Source: Calothrix sp. MO_167.B12
Lineage (GTDB): Bacteria; Cyanobacteriota; Cyanobacteriia; Cyanobacteriales; Nostocaceae
Assembly: GCA_030066045.1 (NCBI GenBank)
Contig: JASJCJ010000006.1
Coordinates: 1 to 64,000, forward strand
Length of the DNA: 64,000 nucleotides
Reading direction: 5' to 3'
Shown here in pieces: positions 8,744 to 18,800 of the stretch. How positions within the stretch are numbered: the stretch's first letter is position 1; the number at the start of each line of letters is the position of its first letter. The position numbers were made by a program, and so were the translations under genes. The notes beneath the pieces were generated by a model. It had not been told where the DNA came from and ran no database searches. It saw only the letters and a list, made by a program, of their open reading frames with translations.

Positions 8744-11599
8744 ATGACAACATCTTTAACTATTCCAGACATTAAATTTGAAACTCAGATCAGTGCCAAG
8801 CAGCAGCCTTATCTGTTAGATCACCGAGTACAGGGTAAAATTATCTTTCCCTTAACTGGCTATATAGAAATGGCACTGGCAGCAGCAACGGAAGTTTTTA
8901 AGACAGTTCAGCCTGTTGCCAAAAATATTGAACTTAAAGAAGCACTTGTTTTAGCAGAAACAGAAGTGCGTAATATTAAACTGATTCTTTTTCCCCAAGC
9001 TGATGCTGAAATAGCTACTTTTGAGATTCTTAGTCAACGCTCAGATAATGAAGGGCTATTAAACCAATGGACTTTACACGTAAAAGGTGAGATTCACAAA
9101 AAAACTAATACTAATAGTTCTTTATCTACATCATCCATATTCCTTACAGATATAAAACAACGCTGCTCTGAAAATATCCCCACTTTAGGGTTTTATCATA
9201 GTTTACGCAGTCGGGGTATGGAGCATGGTCCCAGTTTTCAAGGTGTACAACAAATTTATGGTGGCATAAATGAAGCATTAGGCCAAATTCAACTGCCACC
9301 TATGCTTGCAGAAGAAGCATCTTTTTACCATGTACACCCAGCATTTCTTGATGCTTGCATTCAAATTTTAGTTGCCGCCCTCCCCTCAAATAGCTCTCAA
9401 CTTTCTAGCTTTGTTACCTATCTACCCTATTGTTTAGAAAAAGTGTGTATTCACAAACCTGTGAGTACTCAAATTTGGAGCTATGTTAGTATTCACTCAA
9501 ATAGCTTAGATACAAATCCTGATGTTTTTAAGTGTGATTTATACCTACTCGATGATTTAGGGGAAATCTGTGTAGAGATATCGGGTTTAGGGTTACAGCG
9601 AGTTCACAGAGTTGAACAAGATACAAGTATAATTCCTGATAACATTCAGGATTGGCTGTATCAGCTACAGTGGCAACCCAAAACTGTAGAACAGACTGTT
9701 AAACCGTTGAATAATTCTCCGGGTAAATGGTTAATTTTTACAGAGAGTGACAAAAATCTGGGTAAAGAGCTAGCTACTTTGTTCCAGTCCTCAAATCAAA
9801 GCTATGTAATTGTTTGTCCTGGTGCAAATTATAGTATTTCTACAGATAAAACACGGGCTTGGATTAATCCAGATAGTTTTGAGGATTATCAACAGTTATT
9901 ATATGATTTTGGTAGCGATCGTCAAATACCCTGTTGTGGAATCATACATTTGTGGAGTTTGAACCCTGAGTTTGCAAACAATAGCATAAATCTTATAGAT
10001 ACTCCTCAAAAGTTAGGTTATCAAAGCATACTTTTGTTATTGCAAAGCTTAAACACCATCACATTGTCAGAGACTCCTAAGATATGGTTAGTAACCCGTG
10101 GTGCTCAACCAGTGAAGGCAAATGGAACAGATATCAACTTAGCATCATCACTGCTTTGGGGCATGGGTAGAACCATGTCTTTAGAACATCCTGAATGGTT
10201 TGGTGGTTTGGTTGATTTAGATCCTGAAGCATCTATAGAAGAAGCTTCTGTTTTATTTCAAACCATTTGCCAACCAGATGCAGATAAACAAATTGCTTTC
10301 AGAGATGGAAATAGTTATGTCCCCCGTTTAATACATCAGTCCCTCCCAGACAAAACTGTGGGTTCACTCCAATGGTATCCAAATGCTAGTTATCTTATTA
10401 CTGGTGGGCTTGGCGACTTAGGACTGCAAGTTGCCCATTGGATGGTACAGCAAGGAGCTAAAAACTTAATATTATTAGGACGTACAAAACTACCTCCCAC
10501 TTCTGAATGGAAGCAAATAACAACAGATAGTCACATAGCAAATAAAATTACAGCAATTCAAGAATTGCAACAACTAGGAGCAAATGTGATTTATGCTTCT
10601 GTTGATGTTGGCAACGAAAAAGAACTATCATCTTTTATTCAGCAAATTCAAGCAGATAAATTCCCACAAATTCGTGGTATAATCCATTTAGCAGGAGCAT
10701 TACGTGACAAAACAATACTTAAACTTGATAAAACTACATTTGCAGAAGCCTTGCACGGGAAGGTGTTAGGTGCTTGGGTATTACACAAACTCTTTGCAAA
10801 TAAAGAACTTGACTTTTTTGTACTATTCTCTTCAGCAGCTTCATTATTAGGTTCACCAGGACAAGCTAATTATGCTGCTGCCAATATGTTTCTTGACAGT
10901 TTATCTCACTATCGTCATGCTCAAGGGAAAGCTGCAATTAGTATTAATTGGGGAGCCTGGGCTGAGATGGGTATGGCAGCTCGTACAAAAGCAACTGGTT
11001 CTTTTGATCCCACTACATTGGGTAGCATGACAAATCAGCAAGGATTGGCAGCACTTAACTATCTTTTACAACAGAATTTGCCCCAAGTTGGTGTATTACC
11101 GATTAATTGGACAAAATGGCAGCAAATTTATCCAAATTTCAGCCAGTCACCATTGTTTACATATATTTTTAACTCAACACTTAATACAGCAACAAATGTA
11201 CAGATAAGAGATACTATCTTAGCTGCAAAACCACAAGAGCGGCTTTCCCTGATCGAAAACTTTATGCATGAGGAAGCAGCTAAAGTTTTAAGAATCTTAC
11301 CCTCTAAACTGGATATTAATTTACCTCTGAATCAATCTGGATTAGATTCTCTGATGGCAATGGAATTGAAAAGTAATATAGAAATTGCCTTAGGAGTTGT
11401 AGTTCCTTTAGTCAAATTTATTGAGGGTAATAGTACTGCACAACTTGCCATAGAAATACTTGAACAACTAACGGCAACTAGCAAAGAAATTAATGATAAA
11501 ATTCAAGCAGAAAATTTCCTTACGAAACTCGACAACCTATCAGATGCAGAAGTAAACGAGCTACTTAATCAATTAGTTTTAGAAGAGGAAAAATCATGA
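8744..11599 (+). CDS. Type I PKS second half-module: DH-KR-ACP
   Basis: DH HRVQGKIIFP and DACIQ; KR TGGLGDLG, Ser-Tyr-Asn residues in SSAASLLGSPGQANYAAAN; ACP SGLDSLMAMELK. RBS-like cagagg upstream of ATG. Confidence 0.92.
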   Translation: MTTSLTIPDIKFETQISAKQQPYLLDHRVQGKIIFPLTGYIEMALAAATEVFKTVQPVAKNIELKEALVLAETEVRNIKLILFPQADAEIATFEILSQRSDNEGLLNQWTLHVKGEIHKKTNTNSSLSTSSIFLTDIKQRCSENIPTLGFYHSLRSRGMEHGPSFQGVQQIYGGINEALGQIQLPPMLAEEASFYHVHPAFLDACIQILVAALPSNSSQLSSFVTYLPYCLEKVCIHKPVSTQIWSYVSIHSNSLDTNPDVFKCDLYLLDDLGEICVEISGLGLQRVHRVEQDTSIIPDNIQDWLYQLQWQPKTVEQTVKPLNNSPGKWLIFTESDKNLGKELATLFQSSNQSYVIVCPGANYSISTDKTRAWINPDSFEDYQQLLYDFGSDRQIPCCGIIHLWSLNPEFANNSINLIDTPQKLGYQSILLLLQSLNTITLSETPKIWLVTRGAQPVKANGTDINLASSLLWGMGRTMSLEHPEWFGGLVDLDPEASIEEASVLFQTICQPDADKQIAFRDGNSYVPRLIHQSLPDKTVGSLQWYPNASYLITGGLGDLGLQVAHWMVQQGAKNLILLGRTKLPPTSEWKQITTDSHIANKITAIQELQQLGANVIYASVDVGNEKELSSFIQQIQADKFPQIRGIIHLAGALRDKTILKLDKTTFAEALHGKVLGAWVLHKLFANKELDFFVLFSSAASLLGSPGQANYAAANMFLDSLSHYRHAQGKAAISINWGAWAEMGMAARTKATGSFDPTTLGSMTNQQGLAALNYLLQQNLPQVGVLPINWTKWQQIYPNFSQSPLFTYIFNSTLNTATNVQIRDTILAAKPQERLSLIENFMHEEAAKVLRILPSKLDINLPLNQSGLDSLMAMELKSNIEIALGVVVPLVKFIEGNSTAQLAIEILEQLTATSKEINDKIQAENFLTKLDNLSDAEVNELLNQLVLEEEKS

Positions 11600-14500
11600 G
11601 CTTTTCCACGAAAAATACTGACAATCTTACACCAGAAGAGAAGCGGGCTTTATTAGCAAAGCTGTTAAATAAAAAAGCTAAAACAGAGCAACCACAATCA
11701 ACAACAGCAGCGACTAAATTGCCCACAATTGTACCATTACCAGAAGAACGCTACAAACCATTCCCCCTGACAGATATTCAACAAGCATACTGGATTGGTC
11801 GAATGGGTACTTTTCAGAGTGGAAATGTAGCTATTCATGCTTACGTGGAAATTGAAAATACTAACCTTGATTTAGTATCTTTAAATGCCGCTTGGCAGCA
11901 ATTAATTGAACGTCACGATATGCTACGGGCAATTGTGCTAAAAGATGGACAGCAACAAATATTAGCACAAGTTCCTGCCTATGAAATCAAAGTCTTCGAT
12001 TTACGGAACCAAGAACCTGCCGTGGTAGAAGACCATCTTTTAGCTACACGCCAGCGTTTATCTCATCAAGTACTACCATCTGACCAATGGCCTCTATTTG
12101 AGATTTGTGCTTCTCGCCTAGATGATTCTCTGATTCGACTCCATATTAGTATCGATGCTTTAAATATTGATATTGGGAGTTTTATGATCCTGATCCGAGA
12201 ATGGGTACAGATGTATCAAAATCCCGATGTATCCCTTCCTCATTTAGAATTATCTTATCGAGATTATGTCCTAGCTTTAGAGGCTCTACGTGATTCTGAA
12301 GAGTATCAAAAGTCACTAAATTATTGGCGTTCTCGTTTAGTAAATCTTCCTCCAGCCCCCGATTTACCTTATATTCAACTCAGTGAGAATACAAATTCTT
12401 CTCAATTTTGTCGCTTCAGTTCCCAACTAGATCAAAAAACTTGGCAACGCTTAAAAACACGAGCTAGTCAGGCAGGATTAACCCCGTCTGGAATATTACT
12501 AGCTGCTTATAGTGAAGTATTAACAACATGGAGTAGAATAGCCCATTTTAGTCTGAATGTTACACTATTTAATCGTCTACCAGTTCATCCTCAAATCAAT
12601 GAGATTTTGGGCGATTTTACTTCAATTATCTTGTTAGAAATAGATAATTCGACCACAGATAACTTTGTCACTCGCGCCCAAAAAATCCAAAAACAGCTTT
12701 GGAATGATTTAGAGCATCGTTTTGTGAGTGGCATTCAAGTATTACGAGAGCTAGCACATCATCTGGGTAAAACTGGTGAAACGATCATGCCGATTGTATT
12801 TACCAGCGCCCTTGACTCCATTGGCAGTAGCCAAGGTTTAAATTCCCTATCTCAACTGGGTGAAAAAGTCTATAGTATTAGCCAAACACCTCAAGTCTGG
12901 TTAGATCACCAGGTATTTGAAGAGGATGGAATACTGGTATTTAATTGGGATGCACTTGAAGCGATTTTTCCTGAAGGTCTACTTCAAGATATGTTTGATG
13001 CTTACTGCCAACTGCTTCACAATCTAGCCAATGAACCTAGCATTTGGACAGAAGCTAACAATTGCTTACCACCATCTGCACAACTACAACAAATAGCATC
13101 GCTCAATGGCGTTGAAGCTGATATACCTGAGGAACTATTACATACTTTATTTAGCCGAAGGGCAAATCAACAGCCCAATCACCCAGCCATAATCACAACT
13201 AATCTGACTCTTAGCTATGAACAAGTAGATAGCTACTCTAACCAATTGGGTTCACAATTACGTAACTTGGGTGCCCGTCCCAATACCTTAGTGGCAATAG
13301 TTATGGATAAGGGTTGGGAACAAATTGTTGCTGCTTTGGGTATTCTCAAATCTGGTGCGGCTTATCTGCCTATTGACCCTAATCTTCCTAGCGATCGTCT
13401 CCTACTATTATTAGACAAAGGAGAAATTGATATTGTACTGACTCAATCTTGGATAGACAATAAAATTCAGTGGCCCGCTCACATAAATCATAAAATCTAC
13501 GTAGAGCAGCAAACCTTAGAAGATACTAAATATCCACCACTTGAACCTATCCAAAAACCGGAGGATTTAGCCTACGTCATTTATACATCCGGTTCCACAG
13601 GACTTCCAAAAGGAGTCATGATTGAACATCGTAACGTCGTTAATAGAATTACTGATGTTAATCAACGTTTTGGTATCAACTCAAGCGATCGAGCCTTAGC
13701 CCTCACATCTCTGCATCATGACCTATCAGTTTATGATATATTTGGTATTCTAACTGCTGGTGGGACTCTTGTGTTACCTAATGCTGCATTAACACGGGAC
13801 CCATCCCATTGGCTAAAATTGATATGCCAAGAAAAAGTGACATTTTGGAATTCTGTACCAGCATTTATGCAAATGTTGGTAGAGCATTTAGAAAATATAT
13901 CTAATTTTCAAAGCCATTTACTCCATTCCTTGCGCTTAGTTGTCTTATCTGGAGATTGGATTCCCGTCACCCTACCAGACAGGCTCAGATCCCTAATCAA
14001 CAGTGTTCAAGTTATTAGTGCGGGTGGACCAACAGAAACAACTGTTTGGGATATTTGTTACCCAATTGCAACTGTAGATTCCAATTGGAAAAGCATTCCC
14101 TATGGTCGTCCCTTAACCAATGCCCGTTACTATATATTGAATGAAAAATTAATGCCTTGTCCTATTTGGGTACCTGGGCGGCTTTATATCGGTGGTGCAG
14201 GATTAGCTAGGGGTTATTGGCGCGATTTAGAAAAAACCAACGAAAAATTTATTCACCATCCCCAAACAGGAGAGCGACTATACAATAGTGGGGATTTAGG
14301 AAAACTTCTCCCAGATGGAAATATTCAATTTTTAGGGAGAGAAGACTTCCAAGTTAAACTACGGGGTCAAAGAGTAGAACTGGGTGAAATTGAAATGCTT
14401 CTTTCAATGCATCCAGAAGTCGAGACTGCCGTAGTTACAACTACGGGTAGTTCTGGTAATGAAAGCTTAATTAGCTATATTGTTCCTAAAAATAAGCAAC

Positions 14501-15822
14501 TAATCACCAAAGACCTACAAAGTCAAATTAAGCAGAAACTACCAGGAGATTTTAATCAGGAACAAAAGCAAAATATTCTGCTCGATCCTTTAAAAAGGCT
14601 TGAGTTTAAAATCAAACAACCTGGATTAAGGCAAGACCTAGATAAACCCCATATCAGTCTCTCTAAGCCTGAACTCAATGAAGAATTGAAATTCAAATAT
14701 TTCCAACGTCGCAGTCATCGAGAATTTTTAGATAGCTTTATTTCTGTTCATCAGTTTAGCGAATTTTTAAGCTGTCTATCCCATATAGAAGTAGATGCTT
14801 TACCTAAATATCAGTATGCTTCTGCAGGGAGTTTATATCCAGTACAGACTTACCTCTATATAAAACCTAACCGAATCGAAGGACTCCAAGCAGGAATTTA
14901 CTATTATCATCCTAAAGAACATCGTCTTTTTGTCATTTCCGAATGCATCTTAAATAGCGAAGAAATACACAGTTCAGTCAATCGTGATGCATTTGAAGAA
15001 TCAGCATTTTCTATATTTCTTGTCGGACGAATGAATGCAATCACCCCTATGTATGGTGACTTATCCAAAGAATTTTGTTTACTTGAAGCTGGTTACATAT
15101 CCCAATTACTAATGACTACAGCTTCAAGTCATGAAATTGGACTTTGCCCAATAGGTGGGATGAATTTTGAACAAATTCGTGACTTATTCGTTCTAGAAGA
15201 AAATGACATTTTACTACATTCTCTAGTAGGAGGATTAATAAATCTTCAACCTCAAACAGAGAAAGAATTTAATACACAATTACCACTGAATAATTCACCC
15301 CAAGCGTCTAATAATAAAGATTCTTTATTATTAGAACTAAAAGAATTTCTGCGGCAGAAGCTACCAAATCATATGGTTCCTTCACATCTAGTATTTCTAG
15401 ATAGTTTGCCATTAAATTCAAATGGGAAAATAGATCGTAAATCCCTAAGCAAATATGTTAATATTAACTTCAGCAACAATATAGACTCTGTTGTAGCCCA
15501 ACCTAATACTCAAGTTGAGAAAACTCTCAAGGAAATTATTCAAGAAGTATTACAAATAGACAAGATAGGCATTCATGATAACTTCTTTGATTTGGGTGCA
15601 AATTCCATACATATTGTTCAAATCCACAATAAATTGCAAAACACCTTTAATCAAGAAATTCCAATTATCGAAATATTCCAGTATTCAACATTAAATTCCT
15701 TAGCTCAATACCTGAGTTCAAAAACAGAGGACGAGGAAATTTTTCAAGAAGCTAATCAAAGAGCCCAAGCTCGTAAAGGAGCCAGTAAACGCCGTAAAAA
15801 ATCTAACCAAAAGCAAAATTAA
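11596..15822 (+). CDS. NRPS: Cy-A(Cys-like)-Ox-PCP, thiazole-forming
   Basis: FPLTDIQQAYWIGR and DxxxxDxxS (DALNIDIGS) of heterocyclization domains; A domain YTSGSTGLPKG, HHDLSVYDIFG, GGPTETTVWDI; SagB/nitroreductase-like Ox (ASAGSLYPVQTYLYI) between A8 and A10; PCP DLGANSIH. 4-nt ATGA overlap upstream. Confidence 0.92.
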   Translation: MSFSTKNTDNLTPEEKRALLAKLLNKKAKTEQPQSTTAATKLPTIVPLPEERYKPFPLTDIQQAYWIGRMGTFQSGNVAIHAYVEIENTNLDLVSLNAAWQQLIERHDMLRAIVLKDGQQQILAQVPAYEIKVFDLRNQEPAVVEDHLLATRQRLSHQVLPSDQWPLFEICASRLDDSLIRLHISIDALNIDIGSFMILIREWVQMYQNPDVSLPHLELSYRDYVLALEALRDSEEYQKSLNYWRSRLVNLPPAPDLPYIQLSENTNSSQFCRFSSQLDQKTWQRLKTRASQAGLTPSGILLAAYSEVLTTWSRIAHFSLNVTLFNRLPVHPQINEILGDFTSIILLEIDNSTTDNFVTRAQKIQKQLWNDLEHRFVSGIQVLRELAHHLGKTGETIMPIVFTSALDSIGSSQGLNSLSQLGEKVYSISQTPQVWLDHQVFEEDGILVFNWDALEAIFPEGLLQDMFDAYCQLLHNLANEPSIWTEANNCLPPSAQLQQIASLNGVEADIPEELLHTLFSRRANQQPNHPAIITTNLTLSYEQVDSYSNQLGSQLRNLGARPNTLVAIVMDKGWEQIVAALGILKSGAAYLPIDPNLPSDRLLLLLDKGEIDIVLTQSWIDNKIQWPAHINHKIYVEQQTLEDTKYPPLEPIQKPEDLAYVIYTSGSTGLPKGVMIEHRNVVNRITDVNQRFGINSSDRALALTSLHHDLSVYDIFGILTAGGTLVLPNAALTRDPSHWLKLICQEKVTFWNSVPAFMQMLVEHLENISNFQSHLLHSLRLVVLSGDWIPVTLPDRLRSLINSVQVISAGGPTETTVWDICYPIATVDSNWKSIPYGRPLTNARYYILNEKLMPCPIWVPGRLYIGGAGLARGYWRDLEKTNEKFIHHPQTGERLYNSGDLGKLLPDGNIQFLGREDFQVKLRGQRVELGEIEMLLSMHPEVETAVVTTTGSSGNESLISYIVPKNKQLITKDLQSQIKQKLPGDFNQEQKQNILLDPLKRLEFKIKQPGLRQDLDKPHISLSKPELNEELKFKYFQRRSHREFLDSFISVHQFSEFLSCLSHIEVDALPKYQYASAGSLYPVQTYLYIKPNRIEGLQAGIYYYHPKEHRLFVISECILNSEEIHSSVNRDAFEESAFSIFLVGRMNAITPMYGDLSKEFCLLEAGYISQLLMTTASSHEIGLCPIGGMNFEQIRDLFVLEENDILLHSLVGGLINLQPQTEKEFNTQLPLNNSPQASNNKDSLLLELKEFLRQKLPNHMVPSHLVFLDSLPLNSNGKIDRKSLSKYVNINFSNNIDSVVAQPNTQVEKTLKEIIQEVLQIDKIGIHDNFFDLGANSIHIVQIHNKLQNTFNQEIPIIEIFQYSTLNSLAQYLSSKTEDEEIFQEANQRAQARKGASKRRKKSNQKQN

Positions 15823-15846
15823 ATTAGAATAACCAAGAGTACGATC

Positions 15847-18800
15847 ATGCATGAGAATTCAAATGAACTATTTGAGTATCCTGACGAGATAGCTATTATT
15901 GGAATATCTGGGCGTTTCCCCGGAGCTAAGAATGTTGACGAATTTTGGCAAAATTTAAAAGATGGCGTTGAATCAATAACTTTCTTCTCTGACGAAGAAC
16001 TTGAATCAGTAGGAGTAGAAGCATCAGATTTAGCTGATCCTAACTATGTGAAAGCAGCACCTCTACTAGCAGATATTGACCTATTTGATGCTGCATTTTT
16101 CGGTTTTAGTCCCAAAGAAGCAGCAATTACAGATCCACAGCATCGCCTTTTTTTAACTTGTGCTTGGGAAGCTTTAGAGGATGCGGGTTATGATTCTGAA
16201 TCATACAAAGGTTCTATTGGTATTTATGCAGGTACAGCGATGAGCAGTTATTTGCTCTCCAATCTTTACCCTAATCATGAACTGATCAAATCTGTAGGAA
16301 AACTCCAAACTATTATTGGTAATGATAAAGATTACTTAGTCAGCCGTGTATCCTACAAACTAAATTTAAAAGGACCTAGTGTCAGCGTTCAAACTGCTTG
16401 TTCTTCATCATTAGTATCTGTACACCTAGCTGCTCAAAGTTTATTAAATAATGAGTGTGATATGGCTTTAGCTGGTGGTGTGAGAATTTCTTCACCCCCT
16501 AAAACTGGTTACCTTTATGAGACAGGTTCTATTCTCTCTCCTGATGGACATTGCAGAGCATTTGATGCTGAAGCACAAGGAACTATTTTCGGTAGCGGTG
16601 TAGGAGTTGTAGTCCTAAAGCGTTTAGCTGATGCTATTAACGATGGTGACTCAATTTATGCTGTGATTAAAGGTTCAGCCGTCAACAATGATGGCTCCTT
16701 GAAAATTGGTTACACAGCACCTAGTATTGATGGTCAAGCAAAAGTAGTTGCAGAAGCTTATGCCGTAGCAGACGTAAAACCAAAATCAATTACTTATATT
16801 GAAGCCCATGGTACAGGAACACCCCTAGGCGATCCGATCGAAATATCTACTCTTACTCAAGTTTTTCAGGCTAGTACTAAGCTTAAACAATTTTGTGCTA
16901 TTGGTTCAGTCAAGACTAATGTTGGGCATCTAGAAGCAGCCGCAGGTATCACAAGTTTAATTAAAACTGTTTTAATGCTGAAGCATAAATTAATTCCACC
17001 CAGTTTAAACTTTGTGCATCCTAATCCGAGAATTGACTTTGATAATAGCCCCTTCTATGTGAATACTAAATTGAAAAAATGGGAAGTCAATCAAGGTAGA
17101 CGACTAGCAGGAGTAAGTTCATTTGGAATTGGTGGTACAAATGCTCATCTTGTTATTGAAGAAGCTCCTGTAATTGCTGAATCTTCCCTAAAAACAAGAC
17201 CAAAACAACTATTACTCTTATCTGCTAAAACTAGCTCTGCCCTAGAAACCGCAACCGAAAATTTAGCTACGTATTTAAAACAACATCCGGAGCTTAATAT
17301 TGCTGATGTAGCTTATACATCTCAAGTAGGGCGAAGAGCATTCAATTATAGGCGAATGCTAGTTTGTGACGATACAAGTGATGCTGTCAATGTATTAGAA
17401 TCAATTAATACAGATAAGGTTTATACAAGTTACCAAGAATCACAACAACAGTCAATTCTATTTATGTTCCCAGGGCAAGGTTCACAATATATAAACATGG
17501 CTCTGGAACTTTATAAATTTGAAGCAACTTTTCGCAAACATATAGATATATGTGCGGAATTACTTAAACCTCATTTAGGTTTAGATTTACGTGATATACT
17601 GTATCCAACAGTAAGTGAAATTGAAAATACCAGACATAAACTAAGGGACACTTCCATAGCACAACCTGCACTTTTTGTAGTTGAATTTGCACTTGCACAA
17701 TTATGGATAGAGTGGGGTGTATATCCTAATGCAATGATTGGTCATAGCCTAGGGGAATATGTGGCAGCATGTCTAGCTGAGGTTTTCAGTTTAGAGGATG
17801 CTTTAATCTTAGTAGCTGCTCGTGGTCGTTTGATGCAGCAAGTACCTACTGGAGCTATGCTGAGTATTGTCATCTCAGAAGAAGAAATATTACCATTCTT
17901 AGCAAGTAGTGAACTTTCTTTAGCTGCCAATAATGCCCCCCGTCTTTGTGTAGTTTCTGGAGCAGAACATGATATAGCTCGACTAGAGCAACAAATGAAT
18001 GATGAAAATATTACTTGCCGTCGTTTACAGGTTTCCCATGCTTTTCATTCCCCTAGCATGGATTTAATTTTAGAATCTTTTAATCGGTTAGTAAGTAAAA
18101 TTAAGCTGTCTCCTCCTCAAATACCCTACATTTCTAATGTAACTGGTACTTGGATTACCGCTTCACAAGCAACAGATCCCAATTATTGGAGCAAGCATCT
18201 ACGCCAAACAGTGCGTTTTATGGAAGGTATCCAAACATTGACCCAGGAACAAAATAGCATTCTGCTGGAGGTTGGTCCCGGCTCAACATTAAGTACGCTG
18301 GCTAAGTTTACTGTAGAAAAATCAATAGCATCAAATGTACTGCATTCCATATGTCATCCTCACGATCAACAATCGGACATGACATTATTACTAAATACTT
18401 TAGGTCAACTGTGGTTAAGAGGAATAAATATCAATTGGTCTCAATTTTATACTCACGAGCAACGCCATCATATTTCATTACCAACTTATCCATTTGAGCA
18501 ACAACGATATTGGATTAGTCCGCCAGCTATGAATTATAGCCAGCAAATGGAATCCCAACAAAAAGAAGATGCTTGTTCATCAGATATAAAGAGCACATCA
18601 CTATATTCAAGACCAAACTTACATAATAAGTACGTTGCGCCACATAACGAAATAGAACAAAAAATAGCCGAAATATGGCAAAATTTATTAGGTGTCAGCC
18701 AAATTGGTATTGACGATAATTTCTTTGACTTGGGGGGTAATTCTTTAATTACAACTCAATTTATTACTCAAGTACTCAATACTTTTGATGTTGAACTCCC

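Noticed and set aside
8700-8760. Simple sequencing frameshift as explanation for the KS-AT / DH-KR-ACP split
   Set aside because: Stops occur in both relevant frames (TAG 8722-8724, TAA 8738-8740) and an RBS-like motif precedes the new ATG, so a single indel does not restore one ORF. Still worth read-level confirmation.
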